DNA of 64,000 nt from Cinclus cinclus (lineage: Eukaryota > Chordata > Aves > Passeriformes > Cinclidae), in the NCBI RefSeq assembly GCF_963662255.1, contig NW_026912156.1, positions 1 through 64,000 on the forward strand, in the 5' to 3' direction. Made by a program: the position numbers and the translations under genes. Position 1 is the first letter of the stretch, and the number at the start of each line of letters is the position of its first letter. Below are positions 12,140 through 24,294 of the stretch, piece by piece. The notes below the pieces were generated by a model. It was not told the origin of the DNA. It saw only the letters and a program-made list of their open reading frames with translations, and searched no databases.

Positions 12140-14102
12140 GACGAGGATTTCTCCCAGACCAAAGCTGCCCCCTCCTCCAAACCTGGCTGCCATCGGAGGC
12201 CCAAACGCGCCCTACAAAATGACACCTGCCAAGTGGGCTCTTGAGTTTGGCTTCTTGGGGAAAATTGCCTCCTTTCGGAGTCAACTTGCCGGCGGCCCAT
12301 GCAGGGCTTTTGCCTACAAAAATTCCATAAGGACGAGGATTTCTCCCAGAACAAAGCTGCCCCCTCCTCCAAACCTGGCTGCCATCGGAGGCCCAAACGC
12401 GCCCTACAAAATGACATCTGCATTGTGGGTTCTTGAGTTTGGCTTCTTGGGGAAAAGTGCCTCCTTTCGGAGCCAACTTGCCTAACTTGCCTGCGGCCCG
12501 TCCTGGGCTTTTGAGTACAAAAATTCCATAAGGACGAGGATTTCTCCCAGACCAAAGCTGCCCCCTCCTCCAAACCTGGCTGCCATCGGAGGCCCAAACG
12601 CGCCCTACAAAATGACATCTGCCAAGTGGGCTCTTGAGTTTGGCTTCTTGGGGAAAAGTGCCTCCTTTCGGAGCCAAATTGCCTAACTTGCATGCGGCCC
12701 GTCCTGGCCTTTTGCCTACAAAAATTCCAGAAGGACAAGGATTTCTCCCAGACCAAAGCTGCTCCCTCCTCCAAACCTGGCTGCCATCGGAGGCCCAAAC
12801 GCGCCCTACAAAATGACATCTGCCAAGTGGGCTCTTGAGTTTGGCTTCTTGGGGAAAAGTGACTCCTTTCAAAACCAACTTGCCTGCGTCCCGTCCCGGA
12901 CGTTTTCTACAAAAATTCCATAAGGACGAGGATTCCTCCCAGACCAAAGCTGCCCCCTCCGCCAAACCTGGCTGCCATCGGAGGCCCAAACGTGCCCTAC
13001 AAAATGACATCTGCCAAGCGGGCTCTTGAGTTTGGCTTCTTGGGGACAAGTGCCTCCTTTCGGAGTCAACTTGCCGGCGGCCCATGCAGGGCTTTTGCCT
13101 CCAAAAATTCCATAAGGACGAGGATTTCTCCCAGACCAAAGCTGCCCCCTCCTCCAAACCTGGCTGCCATCGGAGGCCCAAACGCGCCCTACAAAATGAC
13201 ACCTGCCAAGTGGGCTCTTGAGTTTGGCTTCTTGGGGAAAAGTGCCTCCTTTCGGAGCCAACTTGCCTAACTTGCCTGCGGCCTGTGCTGGGCTTTTGCC
13301 TACAAAAATTCCATAAGGACGAGGATTTCTCCCAGACCAAAGCTGCCCCCTCCTCCAAACCTGGCTGCCATCAGAGGCCCAAACGCGCCCTACAAAATGA
13401 CATCTGCCAAGTGGGCTCTTGAGTTTGGCTTCTTGGGGAAAAGTGCCTCCTTTCGGAGCCAAATTGCCTAACTTGCCTGCGGCCCGTCCTGGGCTTTTGC
13501 CTCCAAAAATTCCAGAAGGACGAGGATTTCTCCCAGACCAAAGCTGCCCCCTCCTCCAAACCTGGCTGCCATCGGAGGCCCAAACGCGCCCCACAAAATG
13601 ACACCTGTATTGAGGGTTCTTGAGTTTGGCTTCCTGGGGAAAAGTGCCTCCTTTCGGAGTCAACTTGCCTGCGGCCCATGCAGGGCTTTTGCCTACAAAA
13701 ATTCCAGAAGGACGAGGATTTCTCCCAGACCAAAGCTGCCCCCTCCTCCAAACCTGGCTGCCATCGGAGGCCCAAACGTGCCCTACAAAATGACACCTGC
13801 CAAGTGGGCTCTTGAGTTTGGCTTCTTGGGTGGAAGTGCCTCCTTTCAAAGCCAACTTGCCTAATTTGCCTGCGGCCCATGTGGGGTTTTTGCCTACAAA
13901 AATTCCATAAGGACGAGGATTTCTCCCAGACCAAAGCTGCCCCCTCCTCCAAACCTGGCTGACATCGGAGGCCCAAACGCGCCCTACAAAATGACATCTG
14001 CCAAGTGGGCTCTTGAGTTTGGCTTTCTGGGGAAAAGTGCCTCCTTTCGGAGTCAACTTGCCTGCGGCTCATGCAGGGGTTTTCCTTCAAAAATTCCATA
14101 AG
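12140..14102 (+). repeat. 10-monomer higher-order repeat, full copy (1,963 bp)
   Basis: Counting 'gacgaggat'-type landmarks from 12,140 to 14,103 gives ten units: 192, 201, 201, 191, 192, 201, 201, 192, 201 and 191 bases. The ggacaaggat marker unit is at 12,734. The next copy starts at 14,103, and equivalent units are at 12,634/14,597, 12,835/14,798 and 13,419/15,382. Confidence 0.85.
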
Positions 14103-15820
14103 GACGAGGATTTCTCCCAGACCAAAGCTGCCCCCTCCTCCAAACCTGGCTGCCATCGGAGGCCCAAACGCGCCCTACAAAATGACACCTGCCAAGTGGG
14201 CTCTTGAGTTTGGCTTCTTGGGGAAAATTGCCTCCTTTCGGAGTCAACTTGCCGGCGGCCCATGCAGGGCTTTTGCCTACAAAAATTCCATAAGGACGAG
14301 GATTTCTCCCAGACCAAAGCTGCCCCCTCCTCCAAACCTGGCTGCCATCGGAGGCCCAAACGCGCCCTACAAAATGACATCTGCATTGTGGGTTCTTGAG
14401 TTTGGCTTCTTGCGGAAAAGTGCCTCCTTTCGGAGCCAACTTGCCTAACTTGCCTGCGGCCCGTCCTGGGCTTTTGAGTACAAAAATTCCATAAGGACGA
14501 GGATTTCTCCCAGACCAAAGCTGCCCCCTCCTCCAAACCTGGCTGCCATCGGAGGCCCAAACGCGCCCTACAAAATGACACCTGCCAAGTGGGCTCTTGA
14601 GTTTGGCTTCTTGGGGAAAAGTGCCTCCTTTCAAAGCCAACTTGCCTAACTTGCCTGCGGCCCGTCCTGGGCTTTTGCCTACAAAAATTCCAGAAGGACA
14701 AGGATTTCTCCCAGACCAAAGCTGCTCCCTCCTCCAAACCTGGCTGCCATCGGAGGCCCAAACGCGCCCTACAAAATGACATCTGCATTGTGGGCTCTTG
14801 AGTTTGGCTTCTTGGGGAAAAGTGACTCCTTTCAAAACCAACTTGCCTGCGTCCCGTCCCGGACTTTTGCTACAAAAATTCCATAAGGACGAGGATTCCT
14901 CCCAGACCAAAGCTGCCCCCTCCGCCAAACCTGGCTGCCATCGGAGGCCCAAACGCGCCCTACAAAATGACATCTGCCAAGCAGGCTCTTGAGTTTGGCT
15001 TCTTGGGGAAAAGTGCCTCCTTTCGGAGTCAACTTGCCGGCGGCCCATGCAGGGCTTTTGCCTCCAAAAATTCCATAAGGACGAGGATTTCTCCCAGACC
15101 AAAGCTGCCCCCTCCTCCAAACCTGGCTGCCATCGGAGGCCCAAACGCGCCCTACAAAATGACACCTGCCAAGTGGGCTCTTGAGTTTGGCTTCTTGGGG
15201 AAAAGTGCCTCCTTTCGGAGCCAACTTGCCTAACTAGCCTGCGGCCTGTGCTGGGCTTTTGCCTACAAAAATTCCATAAGGACGAGGATTTCTCCCAGAC
15301 CAAAGCTGCCCCCTCCTCCAAACCTGGCTGCCATCGGAGGCCCAAACGCGCCCTAGAAAATGACACCTGCCAAGTGGGCTCTTGAGTTTGGCTTCTTGGG
15401 GAAAAGTGCCTCCTTTCGGAGCCAAATTGCCTAACTTGACTGCGGCCCGTCCTGGGCTTTTGCCTCCAAAAATTCCAGAAGGACGAGGATTTCTCCCAGA
15501 CCAAAGCTGCTCCCTCCTCCAAACCTGGCTGCCATCGGAGGCCCAAACGCGCCCCACAAAATGACACCTGCATTGAGGGTTCTTGAGTTTGGCTTCCTGG
15601 GGAAAAGTGCCTCCTTTCGGAGTCAACTTGCCTGCGGCCCATGCAGGGCTTTTGCCTACAAAAATTCCATAAGGACGAGGATTTCTCCCAGACCAAAGCT
15701 GCCCCCTCCTCCAATCCTGGCTGCCATCGGAGGCCCAAACGTGCCCTACAAAATGACACCTGCCAAGTGGGCTCTTGAGTTTGGCTTCTTGGGTGGAATT
15801 GCCTCCTTTCAAAGCCAACT
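14103..15820 (+). repeat. 10-monomer higher-order repeat, partial copy
   Basis: This follows the previous copy at offset 1,963 for about 1.7 kb and then breaks near 15,820. There the earlier copy has the 9-base insertion (taatttgcc) and this one does not (ccaacttgcctgcggcacg). Small private differences include aagcaggctc near 14,980 and ccaatcctgg near 15,712. Confidence 0.8.
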
Positions 15821-16458
15821 TGCCTGCGGCACGTCCTGGGCTTTTCCCTACAAAAATTCCATAAGGACGAGGATTTCTCCCAGACCAAAGCTGCCCCCTC
15901 CTCCAAACCTGGCTGCCATCGGAGGCCCAAACGCGCCCTACAAAATGACATCTGCCAAGTGGGCTCTTGAGTTTGGCTTCTTGCGGAAAAGTGCCTCCTT
16001 TCAAAGCCAACTTGCCTAACTAGACTGCGGCCCGTGCTGGGCTTTAGACTACAAAAATTCCATAAGGACGAGGATTTCTCCCAGACCAAAGCTGCCCCCT
16101 CCTCCAAACCTGGCTGCCATCGGAGGCCCAAACGCGCCCCACAAAATGACATCTGCATTGAGGGTTCTTGAGTTTGGCTTCTTGGGGAAAAGTGCCTCCT
16201 TTCGGAGTCAACTTGCCTAACATGCCTGCGGCCCATGTGGGGTTTTTGCCTACAAAAATTCCATAAGGACGAGGATTTCTCCCAGACCAAAGCTGCCCCC
16301 TCCTCCAAACCTGGCTGCCATCGGAGGCCCAAACGCGCCCTACAAAATGACACCTGCCAAGTCGGATCTTGAGTTTGGCTTCTTGGGGAAAAGTGACTCC
16401 TTTCAAAACCAACTTGCCTGCGTCCCGTCCTGGGCTTTTGCTACAAAAATTCCATAAG
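15821..16458 (+). repeat. Bridge monomers between the 10-mer and 20-mer regions
   Basis: About three units connect the two HOR regions. One has the gctttagactac spelling near 16,040, one has gcccatgtggggttttt near 16,230, and one is a 191-base unit near 16,375. The last of these begins a long resemblance to 9,301 onward. I see nothing here other than monomers. Confidence 0.75.
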
Positions 16459-19400
16459 GACGAGGATTCCTCCCAGACCAAAGCTGCCCCCTCCTCCAAA
16501 CCTGGCTGCCATCGGAGGCCCAAACGCGCCCTACAAAATGACATCTGCCAAGTGGGCTCTTGAGTTTGGCTTTCTGGGGAAAAGTGCCTCCTTTCGGAGT
16601 CAACTTGCCTGCGGCTCATGCAGGGGTTTTGCCTACAAAAATTCCATAAGGACGAGGATTTCTCCCAGACCAAAGCTGCCCCCTCCTCCAAACCTGGCTG
16701 CCATCGGAGGCCCAAACGCGCCCTACAAAATGACACCTGCCAAGTGGGCTCTTGAGTTTGGCTTCTTGGGGAAAATTGCCTCCTATCGGAGTCAACTTGC
16801 CAGCGGCCCATGCAGGGCTTTTGCCTCCAAAAATTCCATAAGGACGAGGATTTCTCCCAGACCAAAGCTGCCCCCTCCTCCAAACCTGGCTGCCATTGGA
16901 GGCCCAAACGTGCCCTACAAAATGACACCTGCCAAGTGGGCTCTTGAGTTTGGCTTCTTGGGGAAAAGTGCCTCCTTTCGGAGCCAACTTGCCTAACTAG
17001 CCTGCGGCCCGTCCCGGGCTTTTGCCTACAAAAATTCCATAAGGACGAGGATTTCTCCCAGACCAAAGCTGCCCCCTCCTCCAAACCTGGCTGCCATCAG
17101 AGGCCCAAACGCGCCCTACAAAATGACATCTGCATTGTGGGCTCTTGAGTTTGGCTTCTTGGGGAAAAGTGCCTCCTTTCGGAGCCAAATTGCCTAACTT
17201 GCCTGCGGCCCGTCCTGGGCTTTTGCCTCCAAAAATTCCAGAAGGACGAGGATTTCTCCCAGACCAAAGCTGCCCCCTCCTCCAAACCTGGCTGCCATCG
17301 GAGGCCCAAACGCGCCCCACAAAATGACACCTGCATTGAGGGTTCTTGAGTTTGCTTTCCTGGGGAAAAGTGCCTCCTTTCGGAGTCAACTTGCCTGCGG
17401 CCCATGCAGGGCTTTTGCCTACAAAAATTCCAGAAGGACGAGGATTTCTCCCAGACCAAAGCTGCCCCCTCCTCCAAACCTGGCTGACATCGGAGGCCCA
17501 AACGCGCCCTACAAAATGACACCTGCCAAGTCGGCTCTTGAGTTTAGCTTCTTGGGGAAAAGTGACTCCTTTCAAAACCAACTTGCCTGCGTCCCGTCCT
17601 GGGCTTTTGCTACAAAAATTCCATAAGGACGAGGATTCCTCCCAGACCAAAGCTGCCCCCTCCTCCAAACCTGGCTGCCATCGGAGGCCCAAACGCGCCC
17701 TACAAAATGACATCTGCCAAGTGGGCTCTTGAGTTTGGCTTTCTGGGGAAAAGTGCCTCCTTTCGGAGTCAACTTGCCTGCGGCTCATGCAGGGGTTTTG
17801 CCTACAAAAATTCCATAAGGACGAGGATTTCTCCCAGACCAAAGCTGCCCCCTCCTCCAAACCTGGCTGCCATCGGAGGCCCAAACGCGCCCTACAAAAT
17901 GACACCTGCCAAGTGGGCTCTTGAGTTTGGCTTCTTGGGGAAAATTGCCTCCTTTCGGAGTCAACTTGCCGGCGGCCCATGCAGGGCTTTTGCCTACAAA
18001 AATTCCATAAGGACGAGGATTTCTCCCAGAACAAAGCTGCCCCCTCCTCCAAACCTGGCTGCCATCGGAGGCCCAAACGCGCCCTACAAAATGACACCTG
18101 CCAAGTGGGCTCTTGAGTTTGGCTTCTTGGGGAAAAGTGCCTCCTTTCAAAGCCAACTTGCCTAACTTGCCTGCGGCCCGTCCTGGGCTTTTGCCTACAA
18201 AAATTCCAGAAGGACAAGGATTTCTCCCAGACCAAAGCTGCCCCCTCCTCCAAACCTGGCTGACATCGGAGGCCCAAACGCGCCCTACAAAATGACATCT
18301 GCATTGTGGGCTCTTGAGTTTGGCTTCTTGGGGAAAAGTGACTCCTTTCAAAACCAACTTGCCTGCGTCCCGTCCCGGACGTTTTCTACAAAAATTCCAT
18401 AAGGACGAGGATTTCTCCCAGACCAAAGCTGCCCCCTCCGCCAAACCTGGCTGCCATCGGAGGCCCAAACGCGCCCTACAAAATGACATCTGCCAAGCGG
18501 GCTCTTGAGTTTGGCTTCTTGGGGAAAAGTGCCTCCTTTCGGAGTCAACTTGCCGGCGGCCCATGCAGGGCTTTTGCCTCCAAAAATTCCATAAGGACGA
18601 GGATTTCTCCCAGACCAAAGCTGCCCCCTCCTCCAAACCTGGCTGCCATCGGAGGCCCAAACACGCCCTACAAAATGACACCTGCCAAGTGGGCTCTTGA
18701 GTTTGGCTTCTTGGGGAAAAGTGCCTCCTTTCGGAGCCAACTTGCCTAACTAGCCTGCGGCCTGTGCTGGGCTTTAGACTACAAAAATTCCATAAGGACG
18801 AGGATTTCTCCCAGACCAAAGCTGCCCCCTCCTCCAAACCTGGCTGCCATCAGAGGCCCAAACGCGCCCTACAAAATGACATCTGCCAAGTGGGCTCTTG
18901 AGTTTGGCTTCTTGGGGAAAAGTGCCTCCATTCGGAGCCAAATTGCCTAACTTGCCTGCGGCCCGTCCTGGGCTTTTGCCTCCAAAAATTCCATAAGGAC
19001 GAGGATTTCTCCCAGACCAAAGCTGCCCCCTCCTCCAAACCTGGCTGCCATCGGAGGCCCAAACGCGCCCCACAAAATGACACCTGCATTGAGGGTTCTT
19101 GAGTTTGGCTTCCTGGGGAAAAGTGCCTCCTTTCGGAGTCAACTTGCCTGCGGTCCGTCCTGGGCTTTTGAGTACAAAAATTCCAGAAGGACGAGGATTT
19201 CTCCCAGACCAAAGCTGCCCCCTCCTCCAAACCTGGCTGCCATCGGAGGCCCAAACGTGCCCTACAAAATGACACCTGCCAAGTGGGCTCTTGAGTTTGG
19301 CTTCTTGGGTGGAAGTGCCTCCTTTCAAAGCCAACGTGCCTAACTTGCCTGCGGCCCGTCCTGGGCTTTTGCTACAAAAATTCCATAAGGACGAGGATTT

Positions 19401-20376
19401 CTCCCAGACCAAAGCTGCCCCCTCCTCCAAACCTGGCTGCCATCGGAGGCCCAAACGCGCCCTACAAAATGACACCTGCCAAGTGGGCTCTTGAGTTTGG
19501 CTTCTTGCGGATAAGTGCCTCCTTTCAAAGCCAACTTGCCTAACTAGCCTGCGGCCCGTGCTGGGCTTTAGACTACAAAAATTCCATAAGGACGAGGATT
19601 TCTCCCAGACCAAAGCTGCCCCCTCCTCCAAACCTGGCTGCCATCGGAGGCCGAAACGTGCCCTACAAAATGACATCTGCCAAGTGGGCTCTTGAGTTTG
19701 TCTTCTTGGGGAAAAGTGCCTCCTTTCAAAGCCAACTTGCCTGCGGCCCGTCCTGGGCTTTTGCCTACAAAAATTCCATAAGGACGAGGATTTCTCCCAG
19801 ACCAAAGCTGCCCCCTCCTCCAAACCTGGCTGCCATCAGAGGCCCAAACGTGCCCTACAAAATGGCACCTGCCAAGTGGGCTCTTGAGTTTGGCTTCTTG
19901 GGTGGAAGTGCCTCCTTTCAAAGCCAACTTGCCTGCGGCCCGTCCTGGGCTTTTGCCTCCAAAAATTCCATAAGGACGAGGATTTCTCCCAGACCAAAGC
20001 TGCCCCCTCCTCCAAACCTGGCTGCCATCGGAGGCCCAAACGCGCCCTACAAAATGACATCTGCCAAGTGGGCTCTTGAGTTTGGCTTCTTGCGGAAAAG
20101 TGCCTCCTTTCAAAGCCAACTTGCCTAACTAGCCTGCGGCCCGTGCTGGGCTTTAGACTACAAAAATTCCATAAGGATGAGGATTTCTCCCAGACCAAAG
20201 CTGCCCCCTCCTCCAAACCTGGCTGCCATCGGAGGCCCAAACGCGCCCCACAAAATGACATCTGCATTGAGGGTTCTTGAGTTTGGCTTCTTGGGGAAAA
20301 GTGCCTCCTTTCGGAGTCAACTTGCCTAACTTGCCTGCGGCCCATGCGGGGTTTTTGCCTACAAAAATTCCATAAG
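16459..20376 (+). repeat. 20-monomer higher-order repeat, copy 1 (3,918 bp)
   Basis: Landmarks from 16,459 to 20,377 give exactly 20 units: 192, 192, 201, 201, 192, 191, 192, 192, 201, 191, 192, 201, 201, 192, 200, 201, 192, 192, 201 and 201 bases. The following 3,918 bases repeat it with no difference that I found by comparing conceptual translations in several frames plus direct spot checks. Shared rare spellings include attgcctcctatcgg (16,790 / 20,708), gagtttagcttctt (17,541 / 21,459), the cgtccccggac-type unit with gttttctac (18,380 / 22,298) and gcggataagtgcc (19,507 / 23,425). Confidence 0.92.
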
Positions 20377-23300
20377 GACGAGGATTCCTCCCAGACCAAA
20401 GCTGCCCCCTCCTCCAAACCTGGCTGCCATCGGAGGCCCAAACGCGCCCTACAAAATGACATCTGCCAAGTGGGCTCTTGAGTTTGGCTTTCTGGGGAAA
20501 AGTGCCTCCTTTCGGAGTCAACTTGCCTGCGGCTCATGCAGGGGTTTTGCCTACAAAAATTCCATAAGGACGAGGATTTCTCCCAGACCAAAGCTGCCCC
20601 CTCCTCCAAACCTGGCTGCCATCGGAGGCCCAAACGCGCCCTACAAAATGACACCTGCCAAGTGGGCTCTTGAGTTTGGCTTCTTGGGGAAAATTGCCTC
20701 CTATCGGAGTCAACTTGCCAGCGGCCCATGCAGGGCTTTTGCCTCCAAAAATTCCATAAGGACGAGGATTTCTCCCAGACCAAAGCTGCCCCCTCCTCCA
20801 AACCTGGCTGCCATTGGAGGCCCAAACGTGCCCTACAAAATGACACCTGCCAAGTGGGCTCTTGAGTTTGGCTTCTTGGGGAAAAGTGCCTCCTTTCGGA
20901 GCCAACTTGCCTAACTAGCCTGCGGCCCGTCCCGGGCTTTTGCCTACAAAAATTCCATAAGGACGAGGATTTCTCCCAGACCAAAGCTGCCCCCTCCTCC
21001 AAACCTGGCTGCCATCAGAGGCCCAAACGCGCCCTACAAAATGACATCTGCATTGTGGGCTCTTGAGTTTGGCTTCTTGGGGAAAAGTGCCTCCTTTCGG
21101 AGCCAAATTGCCTAACTTGCCTGCGGCCCGTCCTGGGCTTTTGCCTCCAAAAATTCCAGAAGGACGAGGATTTCTCCCAGACCAAAGCTGCCCCCTCCTC
21201 CAAACCTGGCTGCCATCGGAGGCCCAAACGCGCCCCACAAAATGACACCTGCATTGAGGGTTCTTGAGTTTGCTTTCCTGGGGAAAAGTGCCTCCTTTCG
21301 GAGTCAACTTGCCTGCGGCCCATGCAGGGCTTTTGCCTACAAAAATTCCAGAAGGACGAGGATTTCTCCCAGACCAAAGCTGCCCCCTCCTCCAAACCTG
21401 GCTGACATCGGAGGCCCAAACGCGCCCTACAAAATGACACCTGCCAAGTCGGCTCTTGAGTTTAGCTTCTTGGGGAAAAGTGACTCCTTTCAAAACCAAC
21501 TTGCCTGCGTCCCGTCCTGGGCTTTTGCTACAAAAATTCCATAAGGACGAGGATTCCTCCCAGACCAAAGCTGCCCCCTCCTCCAAACCTGGCTGCCATC
21601 GGAGGCCCAAACGCGCCCTACAAAATGACATCTGCCAAGTGGGCTCTTGAGTTTGGCTTTCTGGGGAAAAGTGCCTCCTTTCGGAGTCAACTTGCCTGCG
21701 GCTCATGCAGGGGTTTTGCCTACAAAAATTCCATAAGGACGAGGATTTCTCCCAGACCAAAGCTGCCCCCTCCTCCAAACCTGGCTGCCATCGGAGGCCC
21801 AAACGCGCCCTACAAAATGACACCTGCCAAGTGGGCTCTTGAGTTTGGCTTCTTGGGGAAAATTGCCTCCTTTCGGAGTCAACTTGCCGGCGGCCCATGC
21901 AGGGCTTTTGCCTACAAAAATTCCATAAGGACGAGGATTTCTCCCAGAACAAAGCTGCCCCCTCCTCCAAACCTGGCTGCCATCGGAGGCCCAAACGCGC
22001 CCTACAAAATGACACCTGCCAAGTGGGCTCTTGAGTTTGGCTTCTTGGGGAAAAGTGCCTCCTTTCAAAGCCAACTTGCCTAACTTGCCTGCGGCCCGTC
22101 CTGGGCTTTTGCCTACAAAAATTCCAGAAGGACAAGGATTTCTCCCAGACCAAAGCTGCCCCCTCCTCCAAACCTGGCTGACATCGGAGGCCCAAACGCG
22201 CCCTACAAAATGACATCTGCATTGTGGGCTCTTGAGTTTGGCTTCTTGGGGAAAAGTGACTCCTTTCAAAACCAACTTGCCTGCGTCCCGTCCCGGACGT
22301 TTTCTACAAAAATTCCATAAGGACGAGGATTTCTCCCAGACCAAAGCTGCCCCCTCCGCCAAACCTGGCTGCCATCGGAGGCCCAAACGCGCCCTACAAA
22401 ATGACATCTGCCAAGCGGGCTCTTGAGTTTGGCTTCTTGGGGAAAAGTGCCTCCTTTCGGAGTCAACTTGCCGGCGGCCCATGCAGGGCTTTTGCCTCCA
22501 AAAATTCCATAAGGACGAGGATTTCTCCCAGACCAAAGCTGCCCCCTCCTCCAAACCTGGCTGCCATCGGAGGCCCAAACACGCCCTACAAAATGACACC
22601 TGCCAAGTGGGCTCTTGAGTTTGGCTTCTTGGGGAAAAGTGCCTCCTTTCGGAGCCAACTTGCCTAACTAGCCTGCGGCCTGTGCTGGGCTTTAGACTAC
22701 AAAAATTCCATAAGGACGAGGATTTCTCCCAGACCAAAGCTGCCCCCTCCTCCAAACCTGGCTGCCATCAGAGGCCCAAACGCGCCCTACAAAATGACAT
22801 CTGCCAAGTGGGCTCTTGAGTTTGGCTTCTTGGGGAAAAGTGCCTCCATTCGGAGCCAAATTGCCTAACTTGCCTGCGGCCCGTCCTGGGCTTTTGCCTC
22901 CAAAAATTCCATAAGGACGAGGATTTCTCCCAGACCAAAGCTGCCCCCTCCTCCAAACCTGGCTGCCATCGGAGGCCCAAACGCGCCCCACAAAATGACA
23001 CCTGCATTGAGGGTTCTTGAGTTTGGCTTCCTGGGGAAAAGTGCCTCCTTTCGGAGTCAACTTGCCTGCGGTCCGTCCTGGGCTTTTGAGTACAAAAATT
23101 CCAGAAGGACGAGGATTTCTCCCAGACCAAAGCTGCCCCCTCCTCCAAACCTGGCTGCCATCGGAGGCCCAAACGTGCCCTACAAAATGACACCTGCCAA
23201 GTGGGCTCTTGAGTTTGGCTTCTTGGGTGGAAGTGCCTCCTTTCAAAGCCAACGTGCCTAACTTGCCTGCGGCCCGTCCTGGGCTTTTGCTACAAAAATT

Positions 23301-24294
23301 CCATAAGGACGAGGATTTCTCCCAGACCAAAGCTGCCCCCTCCTCCAAACCTGGCTGCCATCGGAGGCCCAAACGCGCCCTACAAAATGACACCTGCCAA
23401 GTGGGCTCTTGAGTTTGGCTTCTTGCGGATAAGTGCCTCCTTTCAAAGCCAACTTGCCTAACTAGCCTGCGGCCCGTGCTGGGCTTTAGACTACAAAAAT
23501 TCCATAAGGACGAGGATTTCTCCCAGACCAAAGCTGCCCCCTCCTCCAAACCTGGCTGCCATCGGAGGCCGAAACGTGCCCTACAAAATGACATCTGCCA
23601 AGTGGGCTCTTGAGTTTGTCTTCTTGGGGAAAAGTGCCTCCTTTCAAAGCCAACTTGCCTGCGGCCCGTCCTGGGCTTTTGCCTACAAAAATTCCATAAG
23701 GACGAGGATTTCTCCCAGACCAAAGCTGCCCCCTCCTCCAAACCTGGCTGCCATCAGAGGCCCAAACGTGCCCTACAAAATGGCACCTGCCAAGTGGGCT
23801 CTTGAGTTTGGCTTCTTGGGTGGAAGTGCCTCCTTTCAAAGCCAACTTGCCTGCGGCCCGTCCTGGGCTTTTGCCTCCAAAAATTCCATAAGGACGAGGA
23901 TTTCTCCCAGACCAAAGCTGCCCCCTCCTCCAAACCTGGCTGCCATCGGAGGCCCAAACGCGCCCTACAAAATGACATCTGCCAAGTGGGCTCTTGAGTT
24001 TGGCTTCTTGCGGAAAAGTGCCTCCTTTCAAAGCCAACTTGCCTAACTAGCCTGCGGCCCGTGCTGGGCTTTAGACTACAAAAATTCCATAAGGATGAGG
24101 ATTTCTCCCAGACCAAAGCTGCCCCCTCCTCCAAACCTGGCTGCCATCGGAGGCCCAAACGCGCCCCACAAAATGACATCTGCATTGAGGGTTCTTGAGT
24201 TTGGCTTCTTGGGGAAAAGTGCCTCCTTTCGGAGTCAACTTGCCTAACTTGCCTGCGGCCCATGCGGGGTTTTTGCCTACAAAAATTCCATAAG
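20377..24294 (+). repeat. 20-monomer higher-order repeat, copy 2 (3,918 bp)
   Basis: This is a direct tandem copy of 16,459-20,376. The junction lies in the tract where copy 2 begins with ggattcctcc at about 20,382. The equivalent point after copy 2 (about 24,300) reads ggatttctcc, so the third iteration is not a full copy. Apparent identity over almost 4 kb, in a family whose individual monomers differ by several percent, indicates a recent duplication or conversion event. Collapsed or duplicated assembly is the main alternative. Confidence 0.92.
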
